Source: Parcubacteria group bacterium GW2011_GWA2_43_11 (lineage in GTDB: Bacteria > Patescibacteriota > Minisyncoccia > Phycocordibacterales > UBA12088). Taken from it: a DNA stretch of 33,081 nt. Below the pieces are notes generated by a model that was given only the letters and a program-made list of their open reading frames with translations, did no database searches and was not told the DNA's origin. Location of the stretch: positions 1 through 33,081 of the forward strand of contig LCFC01000007.1 of the NCBI GenBank assembly GCA_000998805.1. Direction: 5' to 3'. The translations under genes and the position numbers were made by a program. Below are positions 1 through 8,716 of the stretch, one piece after another (position 1 is the stretch's first letter; each line of letters starts with the position of its first letter).

Positions 1-683
1 ACGAGTGAGGCTACGAGTATGGTTGTCCACTCACTCTCAAATACCCCTGCCTCTTTGAGTTCAAGAATTTTTTTTGCCCCAGATCCAAGGATAATTGGAA
101 AGGAGAGTAGAAAGGCGAACCGTGCTGCTTTTTCTCGAGTGAGGCCGAGTAGCATACCGCCTGAAATAGTCGCTCCTGATCGTGAGGTACCTGGTATAAG
201 TGCTAGTGCTTGAAAGAATCCGATGAGTATACCTCGTCGTATACTAAGCTCGGTATGCTCGGTGATTTTACTTGATACATATTCTGCGAGTATGAAAAGT
301 AACGAACCACCTATAAGCATCCATGCGACGAGGTGTGAGTCTCGAAAAAAAGTACCCATAGTATCTTCAAGTAAAAGTCCCGCAATAACCCCTGGGACTG
401 TACCAAGCACAAGTGCAAAAAAAAGAATGTTCATTTCCTTACTTAGGGGAACTCCTTGTATGCGTTTCCACAAACCCACAGCAAGTTCACTCAGATCTTT
501 TCTAAAGTAAATAAGTACAGCGAGTATGGTGGCGAACTGAATGGTTGCGTCTATCGCAAGATCGTAGTTCGTCTGAAAGCCAAAAAATTCTCGAGTGAGA
601 ATGAGGTGTCCAGTAGAGGATATGGGTAGAAATTCAGCTATCCCTTGAACGAGCCCTAAAAGTATTGCTTCGAAATATGACAT
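1..683 (-). CDS. uppP: Undecaprenyl-diphosphatase UppP/BacA, partial (C-terminus runs off the window edge)
   Basis: Manual minus-strand translation from 683: MSYFEAILLGLVQGIAEFLPISSTGHLILTREFFGFQTNYDLAIDATIQFATILAVLIYFRK...; the LLGLVQGIAEFLPISSTGHL motif is typical of UppP. Missing from the ORF track because no stop lies inside the window. Confidence 0.93.
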   Translation of the reverse strand, partial: MSYFEAILLGLVQGIAEFLPISSTGHLILTREFFGFQTNYDLAIDATIQFATILAVLIYFRKDLSELAVGLWKRIQGVPLSKEMNILFFALVLGTVPGVIAGLLLEDTMGTFFRDSHLVAWMLIGGSLLFILAEYVSSKITEHTELSIRRGILIGFFQALALIPGTSRSGATISGGMLLGLTREKAARFAFLLSFPIILGSGAKKILELKEAGVFESEWTTILVASL

Positions 684-738
684 GGAAATATTGGATGAGA
701 TTGTGTTACTATACAAGACATATCGTACCACGTAGTTC

Positions 739-1590
739 ATGTTTACACGAAGTCACAAACCTATTTTAGTAGCTGTAGTTATTTCACTTTGTGTTGTGGG
801 GTTTACGTATTGGTATACGCATCGAGATTCAAACATAGAAAACACATCAAAGGATGATGTTGAAAATAATATTATAATCGACGATTTACCTCGCATGAGC
901 GCGGATGATCACGTCCTTGGCAATCCATCTGCTCCAATGGTGTTTATTGTCTATTCAGATTTCGCATGTCCCTACTGTAAGGAATATCACAAAACACTTC
1001 GTACCCTCATGAAGGTTTTTGGTCCAAGTGGAAAAATTGCTATTGTTTTTCGACACATGCCCTTTGTACAGCTTCATCCGGAAGCACCTATGTACGCACT
1101 GGCAAGTGAATGTGTTGCGGAAGAAGTTGGGAACTCTGGTTTTTGGAAATTCGCAGATGAGCTGTTTACGTTGTCAGACCCATTAAAACCGCTCACCGCG
1201 GCTGAGCTTGTAGTACTTGCCGAGAAGGCTGGGGCAACACGTCAGACGTTTGTCGCCTGCATGCGTTCCAATGAGCTTATGGCTCGTATTGAACAGCAAT
1301 TTAATGAGGTGATAGATGCGGGTGTAAAAGGTTCCCCTTTTACACTTGTTGACGATGAACACGGACGTTACTCCTATGAGGGTGCACAAACTTTTAGATC
1401 AATAGCTGAGAGTATACAAACAACGTTACGCATCATGTCTATTGATGAACTTGAAGCGCCCTCAGCATCGCAAAATTCATTTGTAGCGGATTTCGATGCA
1501 TTGAGCGAAGTGGCAACGAGCTCAGTTTCTACAACAGCGACAACAACAAGCACATCATCTACTACTTTAAAACCTACAACACAACCTTAG
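739..1590 (+). CDS. DsbA-family/thioredoxin-like thiol-disulfide oxidoreductase with N-terminal TM anchor and Ser/Thr-rich tail
   Basis: ORF 283 aa; N-terminal hydrophobic segment; FACPYCKEYHKTL (CPYC active site); VKGSPFTLV (cis-Pro region); low-complexity S/T tail. Confidence 0.88.
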   Translation: MFTRSHKPILVAVVISLCVVGFTYWYTHRDSNIENTSKDDVENNIIIDDLPRMSADDHVLGNPSAPMVFIVYSDFACPYCKEYHKTLRTLMKVFGPSGKIAIVFRHMPFVQLHPEAPMYALASECVAEEVGNSGFWKFADELFTLSDPLKPLTAAELVVLAEKAGATRQTFVACMRSNELMARIEQQFNEVIDAGVKGSPFTLVDDEHGRYSYEGAQTFRSIAESIQTTLRIMSIDELEAPSASQNSFVADFDALSEVATSSVSTTATTTSTSSTTLKPTTQP

Positions 1591-1680
1591 ATTCTGTACT
1601 GTATGGTACATCTATCACACACCTAGGGTAATACTAGGTCGGACCTCTTTAATAACTAGTGCTAGTGGAACTTTTTTCTA

Positions 1681-4600
1681 TTAATTTTTTTTATCCATTA
1701 AGTCACGTAGAGCGCAAGCCTCACATGTGGCATCACCACACCTCGTATCCCAAAAGGAGAGGGTTGTTATTTCCTCTGCAACTCTGCGAATCTCATTTTT
1801 GAGAGCTTCGACTTCTTCCTTTTCAATCACAAAAACTTCACGTTTGTAGGATCCACTGTCCGTAGGTTCGATAAAGTCGAGCACCGCTTCTTTCATGTGG
1901 TAGTTGGCGTCAGCGTACATGTCTAGAAGTATTTTATAGAAGACGAGCTGTCGCTTGTAACCTCCACTGCCCTGCTTCGCCTGCGCTGACATAGTAATGC
2001 CCTCTATTTCATTACGGCTTCGTGGCTTCCCAGTTTTGTAGTCGATAACGCGCACGTCGTGACACCTATCGTCAAGACATTCCAGCTTGTCAAATTTTCC
2101 GGTAAGGCGAATCGTTCCATCAAGAAGCACACCTTTGACCAAGAGTTCGTTTTTAGATACAGGTTCCCAGAGTTGACTCCATTTGTGGTGCCAACCGCTA
2201 AGTGCAGTACGTGTGTCTCGCACCACCCGTTCCAGAAGTTTTAGTTCCAAGTCAGTATCTTCTATGTGTCGAGTAAATGCATCAAGCAAAAAATCAACAC
2301 TAACATCTGAGTGTTTGTTTCGTTCATTAAAGAATGTTTCAAGCGCTTGGTGTACCGCGGTACCTTTGAGCTGTTGGGTAGAGGGAACAAATTGTGTGTG
2401 AAAAAAGTTTTCGTAAAACCATTTCCATGGGCAGGTAAGGTAGTTGTTGAGTGCCGTAGCAGATATACCTCGCTCTATAAACACAGAACGTACAAATTCT
2501 TGATACTTCTCTGCGCCATGCCTACCAACACGTTCCACAAAGAGAGGTGGGCGCCTACCCGCGTAGCCGAGCTCGGTACCGTCGGTATGTGCGCGCAAAT
2601 CAGTATGAATTTCTTCAATAAACTGTGAGGGAACACGATCGCGTCCGTCAGGCGCTTGCGCGGCATAACTGATGTACACGTCTTTACGTGCACGGGTAAT
2701 AGAGACATAGAAAAGACGACGTTCATCTTCGACATCACCATCTTTTTCTATCTCTCCGCCATTGCGATAGGGCAGATTGAAATACTGGTATGACCGCTTT
2801 CCTCCCCAATGACCATCGTATACATGGACGATAAATACATAATCAAATTCAAGCCCTTTTGCTTTGTGTGCCGTCATAAGGCGTACCGAGTTGGGCACCT
2901 GACGTGACTTAGCCTCTAGGGTAAGATGATGTTCATCAAGAATTTTTAGAAATGTCTGGTAGTCAGCAAGTGAGAAGAAAGGGTTTCGTCTGACATGAGA
3001 CTTCATCTCATCAAAGAGTCTGACCAGCTTATCAAATTTTTCCGTATGGAAGGATGATTGTTGTATATGCTCAAGCAGTCCTGACTCACGTACAACCGTT
3101 TCAAAGAGGTGTAGGAAGCTTTCATTTTCAGATACTTTTTTCCATGAGGTGAGTTTTTTTATGAATGATACAACAGATACAGGGTCCTCAAGCTCTAGCT
3201 GATTTGCGGATACAAGCGTCTCAAAAATAGACTGATTATTCTTTCTTGCACTTCGTACGATTGTGTAGACATCTGAGATAGGTATCTCTAAAAATCCCAC
3301 AAAGAGTACTTGGACAAGTATGTCATTGTCCTCAAGATTGGTAAGTGAACGGAGGATGAGGTTGAGCTTGCGTATATCTGGGTCATCAAGCACACCGTGA
3401 CCTGACTCGATGAGAAAAGGAATACTCAAACGTTCAAAGTAGTCCGCTATGTCTTCGACGTCGCGGTTGTTCCTGAAGAGTACCGCTATTTCATGTGCTG
3501 GTATACCTGAGGCGATGTGTGTCTTGATTGATTCAGCCAAAAAGAGAAGCTCTTCGTCATCTGCACCAAAGGTAAAGACCTTCACACGCAAGTCGGTACC
3601 TTTTTCTGGTTTACAGCTTGAAACAAGCGGTGCTTGTATACCTTGCTTGCTCTGCTCTATCAAGTTCCCTGCAGCGTCGAGCACCCCTTGATGGCTTCGG
3701 TAGTTGGTCTCTAGGGTGATGCGCTTTACATCAGTGAACTTTTTTTCAAAGTACAGAAAGTTTGCGAGCGATGCACCTTGGAAGCGGAAAATAGCCTGTT
3801 TCTCGTCGCCTACTACAAAAAGGTTTGGTCTATCAAAGAATGTTACTAGAAGCTCAAGTATCTTGTTCTGGGCACCGTTGGTATCTTGGTGTTCATCCAC
3901 GAGAAAGTATTGATACTCTTCCTGTAGTTCACGAAGAAAATCTTCATGGGTTTCAAGCGCTTCTATAAGCATGAGAAGTGAGTCATCAAAATCGTACCGT
4001 TTTCTTCGTATGAGCTCTTCTTGGTATCGTTCATATATTTGTGCAAGTTCTTCGTTTTTTTCGAGTGAACGGAACATTTTCTGATACTTCCCTTTTATTT
4101 TTCCTTTATGAGCACCTTTGGTGTTGCGTAGGTCTTCAATGTTTTCAAGTTCTATACGTTCTTGTCGAATCCAATCCGAGAACATTGCTGGTGTCAGTCC
4201 CTCTCGCTTTATGTGACTTATGCCGGAAATTATTTCGGGTACATTGTGGTAGGGTTCATTGATAGGCTTCACTACTTCATAGCGACCTGCGTCGAGGAGT
4301 GTGCGGATGATGTCGATACGTTCCACTTCACTGCAGTTGCTTCGTCCTATGATAGATTGGAATCGCTCTGGGTAATGTTCAATGAGTTGATTTGCAAAAC
4401 TATGAAAGGTAAATATAGAAACTCTGTAACCATCGCTCCCGATGATAGACACGAGACGTTTGCGCATATTGGCTGCTCCTGCATTGGTAAAAGTAAGTGC
4501 AAGTATAGCACTTGCCGGAATATCAGTGTTTCTGAGGATATTGGCGATACGAAGAGTCAATATTTGCGTCTTACCTGTACCAGGGCCTGCTATGACCATT

Positions 4601-4689
4601 ACAGGGCCTTCTATGGTGTCTACAGCCTCTTTTTGACGTGTATTAAGCATTCCATACAGTCTTTCAAATTCAGCGGTGTTTTGAGGCAT
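1681..4689 (-). CDS. UvrD/PcrA-like superfamily 1 ATP-dependent helicase with C-terminal RecB-like PD-(D/E)XK nuclease domain
   Basis: 1002 aa; Walker A GPGTGKTQ, VDEHQDTN, GDEKQAIFRFQGA, LMTAHKAKGLEFDYVF, YVSITRAR; C-terminus GTAVHQALE, VIDYKTGK, QLVFYK; Cys residues in YLTCPWKW and TRCGDATCEAC. Confidence 0.93.
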   Translation of the reverse strand: MPQNTAEFERLYGMLNTRQKEAVDTIEGPVMVIAGPGTGKTQILTLRIANILRNTDIPASAILALTFTNAGAANMRKRLVSIIGSDGYRVSIFTFHSFANQLIEHYPERFQSIIGRSNCSEVERIDIIRTLLDAGRYEVVKPINEPYHNVPEIISGISHIKREGLTPAMFSDWIRQERIELENIEDLRNTKGAHKGKIKGKYQKMFRSLEKNEELAQIYERYQEELIRRKRYDFDDSLLMLIEALETHEDFLRELQEEYQYFLVDEHQDTNGAQNKILELLVTFFDRPNLFVVGDEKQAIFRFQGASLANFLYFEKKFTDVKRITLETNYRSHQGVLDAAGNLIEQSKQGIQAPLVSSCKPEKGTDLRVKVFTFGADDEELLFLAESIKTHIASGIPAHEIAVLFRNNRDVEDIADYFERLSIPFLIESGHGVLDDPDIRKLNLILRSLTNLEDNDILVQVLFVGFLEIPISDVYTIVRSARKNNQSIFETLVSANQLELEDPVSVVSFIKKLTSWKKVSENESFLHLFETVVRESGLLEHIQQSSFHTEKFDKLVRLFDEMKSHVRRNPFFSLADYQTFLKILDEHHLTLEAKSRQVPNSVRLMTAHKAKGLEFDYVFIVHVYDGHWGGKRSYQYFNLPYRNGGEIEKDGDVEDERRLFYVSITRARKDVYISYAAQAPDGRDRVPSQFIEEIHTDLRAHTDGTELGYAGRRPPLFVERVGRHGAEKYQEFVRSVFIERGISATALNNYLTCPWKWFYENFFHTQFVPSTQQLKGTAVHQALETFFNERNKHSDVSVDFLLDAFTRHIEDTDLELKLLERVVRDTRTALSGWHHKWSQLWEPVSKNELLVKGVLLDGTIRLTGKFDKLECLDDRCHDVRVIDYKTGKPRSRNEIEGITMSAQAKQGSGGYKRQLVFYKILLDMYADANYHMKEAVLDFIEPTDSGSYKREVFVIEKEEVEALKNEIRRVAEEITTLSFWDTRCGDATCEACALRDLMDKKN

Positions 4690-4736
4690 TTTATCAGTAT
4701 AACAGCCCAGAGCCGTGAGTAAAAAGCCGAGAACTT

Positions 4737-4775
4737 ACTTATTATTTAGGAGGCTAAGCCTCCTAAATAATAAGT
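4737..4775. terminator. Long perfect inverted repeat between convergently/divergently bounded genes
   Basis: ACTTATTATTTAGGAGGCT-A-AGCCTCCTAAATAATAAGT: 19-bp arms around a 1-nt centre. Confidence 0.5.
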
Positions 4776-4779
4776 AGAA

Positions 4780-4803
4780 AATACTAGTGGGAATACTAGT
4801 ATT
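4780..4803. repeat. ACTAGT palindrome, copy 1
   Basis: AATACTAGT-GGGAAT-ACTAGTATT; the 26-nt string AAAATACTAGTGGGAATACTAGTATT (4778-4803) is identical to 7167-7192. Confidence 0.8.
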
Positions 4804-4914
4804 CGGTATGTAAATATTTCAATACACAAACTGATTAAACCGCACTAATCCCAACAAGTAGCTTAAAAAATTATTAAGATAGTAAGAAAAACATGTTCAG
4901 GTTGTAAAAACTTA

Positions 4915-4946
4915 AAGCCCCTAGATTCTTGCGAATTTCGGGGCTT
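4915..4946 (-). terminator. Intrinsic terminator downstream of the SPFH gene
   Basis: AAGCCCC...GGGGCTT stem with extended internal pairing; T-rich downstream on the minus strand. Confidence 0.65.
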
Positions 4947-4969
4947 GGTTAAAGGTTAGGAGAAAATTT

Positions 4970-6937
4970 CTACTTTATGTCAGAACTTCCGAAGAGTTTC
5001 GTACCACCAAGGATGGCCGCTGGTCCCTCGAGGCCGTCACTGCCAAAAACCATGGTGTTGGGCAATTTCAAGCCGGTAAGAAATTCAGGGTGTGAAATTA
5101 CCATCTCAAGACCGCGAAGCATTGCTACTCGGTCCTTCCCGAGTACGTTTGCTTGGGCTTCTTGTCCTTTCGCCTGTTCTTCCATGTAACGACGTTCAGC
5201 AGAACCTTCGTTTTCGCGCTGTTGAATGCCAAGCTTCGATGTTTCAACACCAATCTGTGCTTTTACAAGTTCTCCTTGTTGATCAGCGCGAGCCTTCGCT
5301 GCCTCTGTTGCCTGACGTTGAGCCTGTGCTGTGCGCTTTTGAACATATGCATTGCGCAATTGACCACTCAACTGCTCTACTTTTCTTGCAACCAAGAGTT
5401 CAGGTGGAAGGTCGGTGTTGCCAAGTGTGACTGAGACAATATCAATGCCGGCCTCTTGACCTATTATGCCAACATTTTTTGCCACAAGAGTTTCAATTGC
5501 TTCCCGCTCGTTTTGAAAGTCGAGCACTTGTGTAGGTCGTGTTACTTCCTTGTTTGGGTCGGGCATTACGTAACTGCTGATATTCTTCTCAAGTGAAGCA
5601 ACTTCATTTGCTCGTTGCTCATCTGTCTGCCCGACGTCGGTGTCAGGGTCCTTTAGGAGTTCCAATCTTGCCTTAAGAGCGTTCACCACTGATTCAGCTT
5701 CGTCATATGCGGCACGGTTCTTCACTGAAATTCGGGAACCACCGACGTTTCGAAGTACGGACCGAACCTGAGGTGTGATAATACGATCTTCAACTTCGTG
5801 CAGGTTTCCTACAGCAGCAACCATGAGAGGTGCGTCTGTGGGTTGTACACGTGCTTGAATTCGTAATTCCTGGTAAACAGTCCACCCTTCCACTTTGACA
5901 ATGATTGCATCGCCAGCAGAGTCTTTGTCCATATCCACTACTTCTTGAGATGCTTCCTGCTTGATACTTCCATCTTCTTCAGCTTTCAAGTCAATCGTCT
6001 TGCGAGTATATCCACCTTTGTACGTCCAGTTTTGGACACGGGTATCAACCTGTGTAACGGTATACACTTTGGTATTAAGGAAATACTCACCAGCGCCGAG
6101 TGGTTTGTTCCATACCCCACGACAACCTACGGGAACAATTACTGCCCGCAATTGTCCAAGATCTTTCTCTATGGCAACATCCTCTCCGCACGTGATTTTT
6201 TTGCCGGCATTTTGCATGAATGCAGGAACAACTGCATCATCGATAGCTGATTTAACGACGCCGACAAATCCTGGCGGAACTGAGGTGCGGTGATTAGAAG
6301 AATTGGAGTAGTCTACCTCCCAGAGATACGTATTGACCGGATATCGTCCAGGGGTAAGTACTGTTGTCTGTGGTCCTTTGCGACCCATACCTTTTGTCAA
6401 AAAGAAGGAGGCGTCCAGCATGTCGCCGGTAACTTCTTCCCCATTCTCATTCTTAAAGGTTTGTCCGCCGATCAACCATGGACGAGCAGCTACCTGACCT
6501 TCCTCGAGCTTGATACCATCACGTGCCGTTAGGGTTGCATACGTCCCATCCTCAATTTCAACCATGTCCTCAAACGAAATGTGGTTCACGACCCGGATAA
6601 AGGGTGAAAAATGAAAACCTGGCATAATGATTTCTGCCTGCCTTCCACACTCACCCTCCAGAGCAACGTTGCGCCCGTCTTCGATAGGCGAACACGCGTA
6701 CACTCGATCCATAAGTGCGATTTGACCACCACTTGGTGTCACCACGGAGGTGAAAACAAGGGATAAAATAGCAATTAAGGCGAGAACAGCATTTACTATC
6801 ATTGATGGAACCTGAAGGATTTTCGGCTTCTGCTGACCTCCTCCTTGTTTGTTATACTTATATGTTGCATGCCGATATACAACATTAAAGCCAATCATTG
6901 CCACGGTAGCAAGAAAGAATACTATTACCAAAGTCAT
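4970..6937 (-). CDS. SPFH/band-7 (prohibitin/flotillin-like) membrane protein
   Basis: 655 aa; two N-terminal hydrophobic segments; band-7-like central region followed by an Ala/Gln/Glu-rich coiled coil (QRQATEAAKARADQQGELVKAQIGVETSKLGIQQRENEGSAERRYMEEQAKGQEAQANV). Confidence 0.78.
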   Translation of the reverse strand: MTLVIVFFLATVAMIGFNVVYRHATYKYNKQGGGQQKPKILQVPSMIVNAVLALIAILSLVFTSVVTPSGGQIALMDRVYACSPIEDGRNVALEGECGRQAEIIMPGFHFSPFIRVVNHISFEDMVEIEDGTYATLTARDGIKLEEGQVAARPWLIGGQTFKNENGEEVTGDMLDASFFLTKGMGRKGPQTTVLTPGRYPVNTYLWEVDYSNSSNHRTSVPPGFVGVVKSAIDDAVVPAFMQNAGKKITCGEDVAIEKDLGQLRAVIVPVGCRGVWNKPLGAGEYFLNTKVYTVTQVDTRVQNWTYKGGYTRKTIDLKAEEDGSIKQEASQEVVDMDKDSAGDAIIVKVEGWTVYQELRIQARVQPTDAPLMVAAVGNLHEVEDRIITPQVRSVLRNVGGSRISVKNRAAYDEAESVVNALKARLELLKDPDTDVGQTDEQRANEVASLEKNISSYVMPDPNKEVTRPTQVLDFQNEREAIETLVAKNVGIIGQEAGIDIVSVTLGNTDLPPELLVARKVEQLSGQLRNAYVQKRTAQAQRQATEAAKARADQQGELVKAQIGVETSKLGIQQRENEGSAERRYMEEQAKGQEAQANVLGKDRVAMLRGLEMVISHPEFLTGLKLPNTMVFGSDGLEGPAAILGGTKLFGSSDIK

Positions 6938-7168
6938 AAGATACCTCCTAGTTTTTTTGGATTATTACATCCACAATCTTTGGACAAGATGTCCGTACTT
7001 TGTTACCTGAGTGCACAAAACCTTTCAGTTTATGTTTTTGTAGTTATTTCTCCTATGTAAAGGTTCAAAATAAAACGGCTTTATTGCCGAGACTGTGAAA
7101 TAATGTACATCAATATCCATTATTGTCAAGTCCAGGAGGAGGGGTAAAACAGTAGAAAGTAACATAAA

Positions 7169-7192
7169 AATACTAGTGGGAATACTAGTATT
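7169..7192. repeat. ACTAGT palindrome, copy 2
   Basis: AATACTAGT-GGGAAT-ACTAGTATT, identical to copy 1. Confidence 0.8.
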
Positions 7193-7204
7193 TATATTGA
7201 ACAC

Positions 7205-7233
7205 ACAAGCCCGCTTGCGCGGACTTGTTTTTT
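7205..7233. terminator. Terminator-like hairpin downstream of rpoD
   Basis: ACAAGCCCGC-TTGC-GCGGACTTGT (one G:T) followed by TTTTT on the plus strand. Confidence 0.6.
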
Positions 7234-7268
7234 ACTCAGGGCTCAAGGCTAATTACTCGCTACTCTTT

Positions 7269-8678
7269 TTAGTAATTCTTCAGATAACGTGCCATGTCGT
7301 GGTGACGGATTTTTTCAATAGCCTTAGCTTCGATTTGTCGAATACGTTCTCGTGTTACACCAAACTCACGTCCCACTTCTTCAAGTGTGTGGTAAATACC
7401 GTCCTCAAGTCCATGTCGCAAGACGAGAATCTTTCGCTCCTTTGGAGAAAGGAAATCAAGTATTGTGTGCAGTTGTTCTGTGAGGATATTGTGTGACGTG
7501 TCTTGATCTGGACTTTCCATAGTGTCATCTTTGATGAAATCACGAAGCACGGAACGGTCGTCGTCGGCGTCACCCACTGGACTCTCAAGTGAAATAGTAT
7601 CCTGACTAATCTTTTCAATAAGGTAAATTTTTTCTACCTCAATACCCATTTCAAGTGCCACCTCTTCTTGCGAAGGGTCACGTCCAAGGTCTTGGGAAAG
7701 ACGTCGAAATACTTGTTTGTACTTGGTAATCGTTTCTACCATGTGTACCGGTATACGGATGGTGCGAGACTGGTCTGCAAGTGCGCGCGTAATAGCCTGT
7801 CGTATCCACCACGTGGCGTATGTCGAAAACTTGTAACCCTTGGTATAGTCAAATTTATCGACAGCTTTAAATAGACCAATGTTTCCCTCCTGTATAAGGT
7901 CGAGTAGCGTCAAATCTGGACTTCGTCCTATATAGCGTTTGGCAATAGATACGACGAGTCGCAAGTTTGAACGAGCGAGAAGATTGCGTGCTTCTTCTTC
8001 CCCGTCCATGACCCGCTTTGCTAGTGTGCGTTCTTCGGATATCGATAGGAGATGGTACTGCCCTATCTCTCGCAGGTACATTTGAATCGAATCGTGTGCT
8101 GAGTTGCGTCCACGCTGGTAGGTGTTTTTTTCTGAAGGGCTAAGCATTTTCTCATCACTAAGTATGTTACCTCCCTCAATCATGTCTATGCTCGCAGCAG
8201 CAAACTTCTCGTAGAGTTCTTCAAGGAAAGGAATGTCTTCTTCTATGGCTGGAAATTCCCGAAGAATTTCGTCATATATGACATAGCCACGTTCACGCCC
8301 TTTTTGCAAAAGCATATTTGTTCTCTTTCTCTGGTCGACTTGTTTTGGGCTAAGCTTCACCGCTGTTTTCTTCGGTGATGCTTTTTTTGCCACCTTCTGT
8401 ACAGGAGTTTTACTTTTAGAAACTTTTTTTGCAGATTTAGCATTTGCTTTTACTACAGCTTTAAGCTTCTTTCCTGACAATCTCTCTTTTGTTGATGCAA
8501 TTTTTTTTATTGCATTTGTCTTCTTTTTTGCGACAGGCCTTGTGGTCTTAACTGTCACTTTATTTTTCGTCACCTTTTTGGGTGTGCGTTTAGGAGCAGT
8601 CGTTTTTTTGGCGACCACTTTTTTTCCTGCCTTTGCAGGCATGGACATTTTCTTCTTATGTATTGATTTAGAAGCCAT
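7269..8678 (-). CDS. rpoD: RNA polymerase primary sigma factor (sigma-70) with Lys/Ala-rich N-terminal extension
   Basis: 469 aa; [54 protein letters not shown] and [28 protein letters not shown] are regions 2 and 4 of sigma-70. Confidence 0.97.
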   Translation of the reverse strand: MASKSIHKKKMSMPAKAGKKVVAKKTTAPKRTPKKVTKNKVTVKTTRPVAKKKTNAIKKIASTKERLSGKKLKAVVKANAKSAKKVSKSKTPVQKVAKKASPKKTAVKLSPKQVDQRKRTNMLLQKGRERGYVIYDEILREFPAIEEDIPFLEELYEKFAAASIDMIEGGNILSDEKMLSPSEKNTYQRGRNSAHDSIQMYLREIGQYHLLSISEERTLAKRVMDGEEEARNLLARSNLRLVVSIAKRYIGRSPDLTLLDLIQEGNIGLFKAVDKFDYTKGYKFSTYATWWIRQAITRALADQSRTIRIPVHMVETITKYKQVFRRLSQDLGRDPSQEEVALEMGIEVEKIYLIEKISQDTISLESPVGDADDDRSVLRDFIKDDTMESPDQDTSHNILTEQLHTILDFLSPKERKILVLRHGLEDGIYHTLEEVGREFGVTRERIRQIEAKAIEKIRHHDMARYLKNY

Positions 8679-8716
8679 GTGGTATGGTTATTGTCAACTA
8701 TACCCTACTTTACAAA

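Noticed and set aside
1610-1675. CTAG-rich stretch (CCTAGGGTAATACTAGG, ACTAGTGCTAGT)
   Set aside because: Resembles the ACTAGT dyad only loosely; arms and spacing differ, so not counted as a copy. It may be part of a weak dsbA terminator.
4162-4722. 186-aa plus-strand ORF
   Set aside because: Fully antisense to the UvrD-like helicase start region; no recognisable domain; composition fits a shadow ORF.
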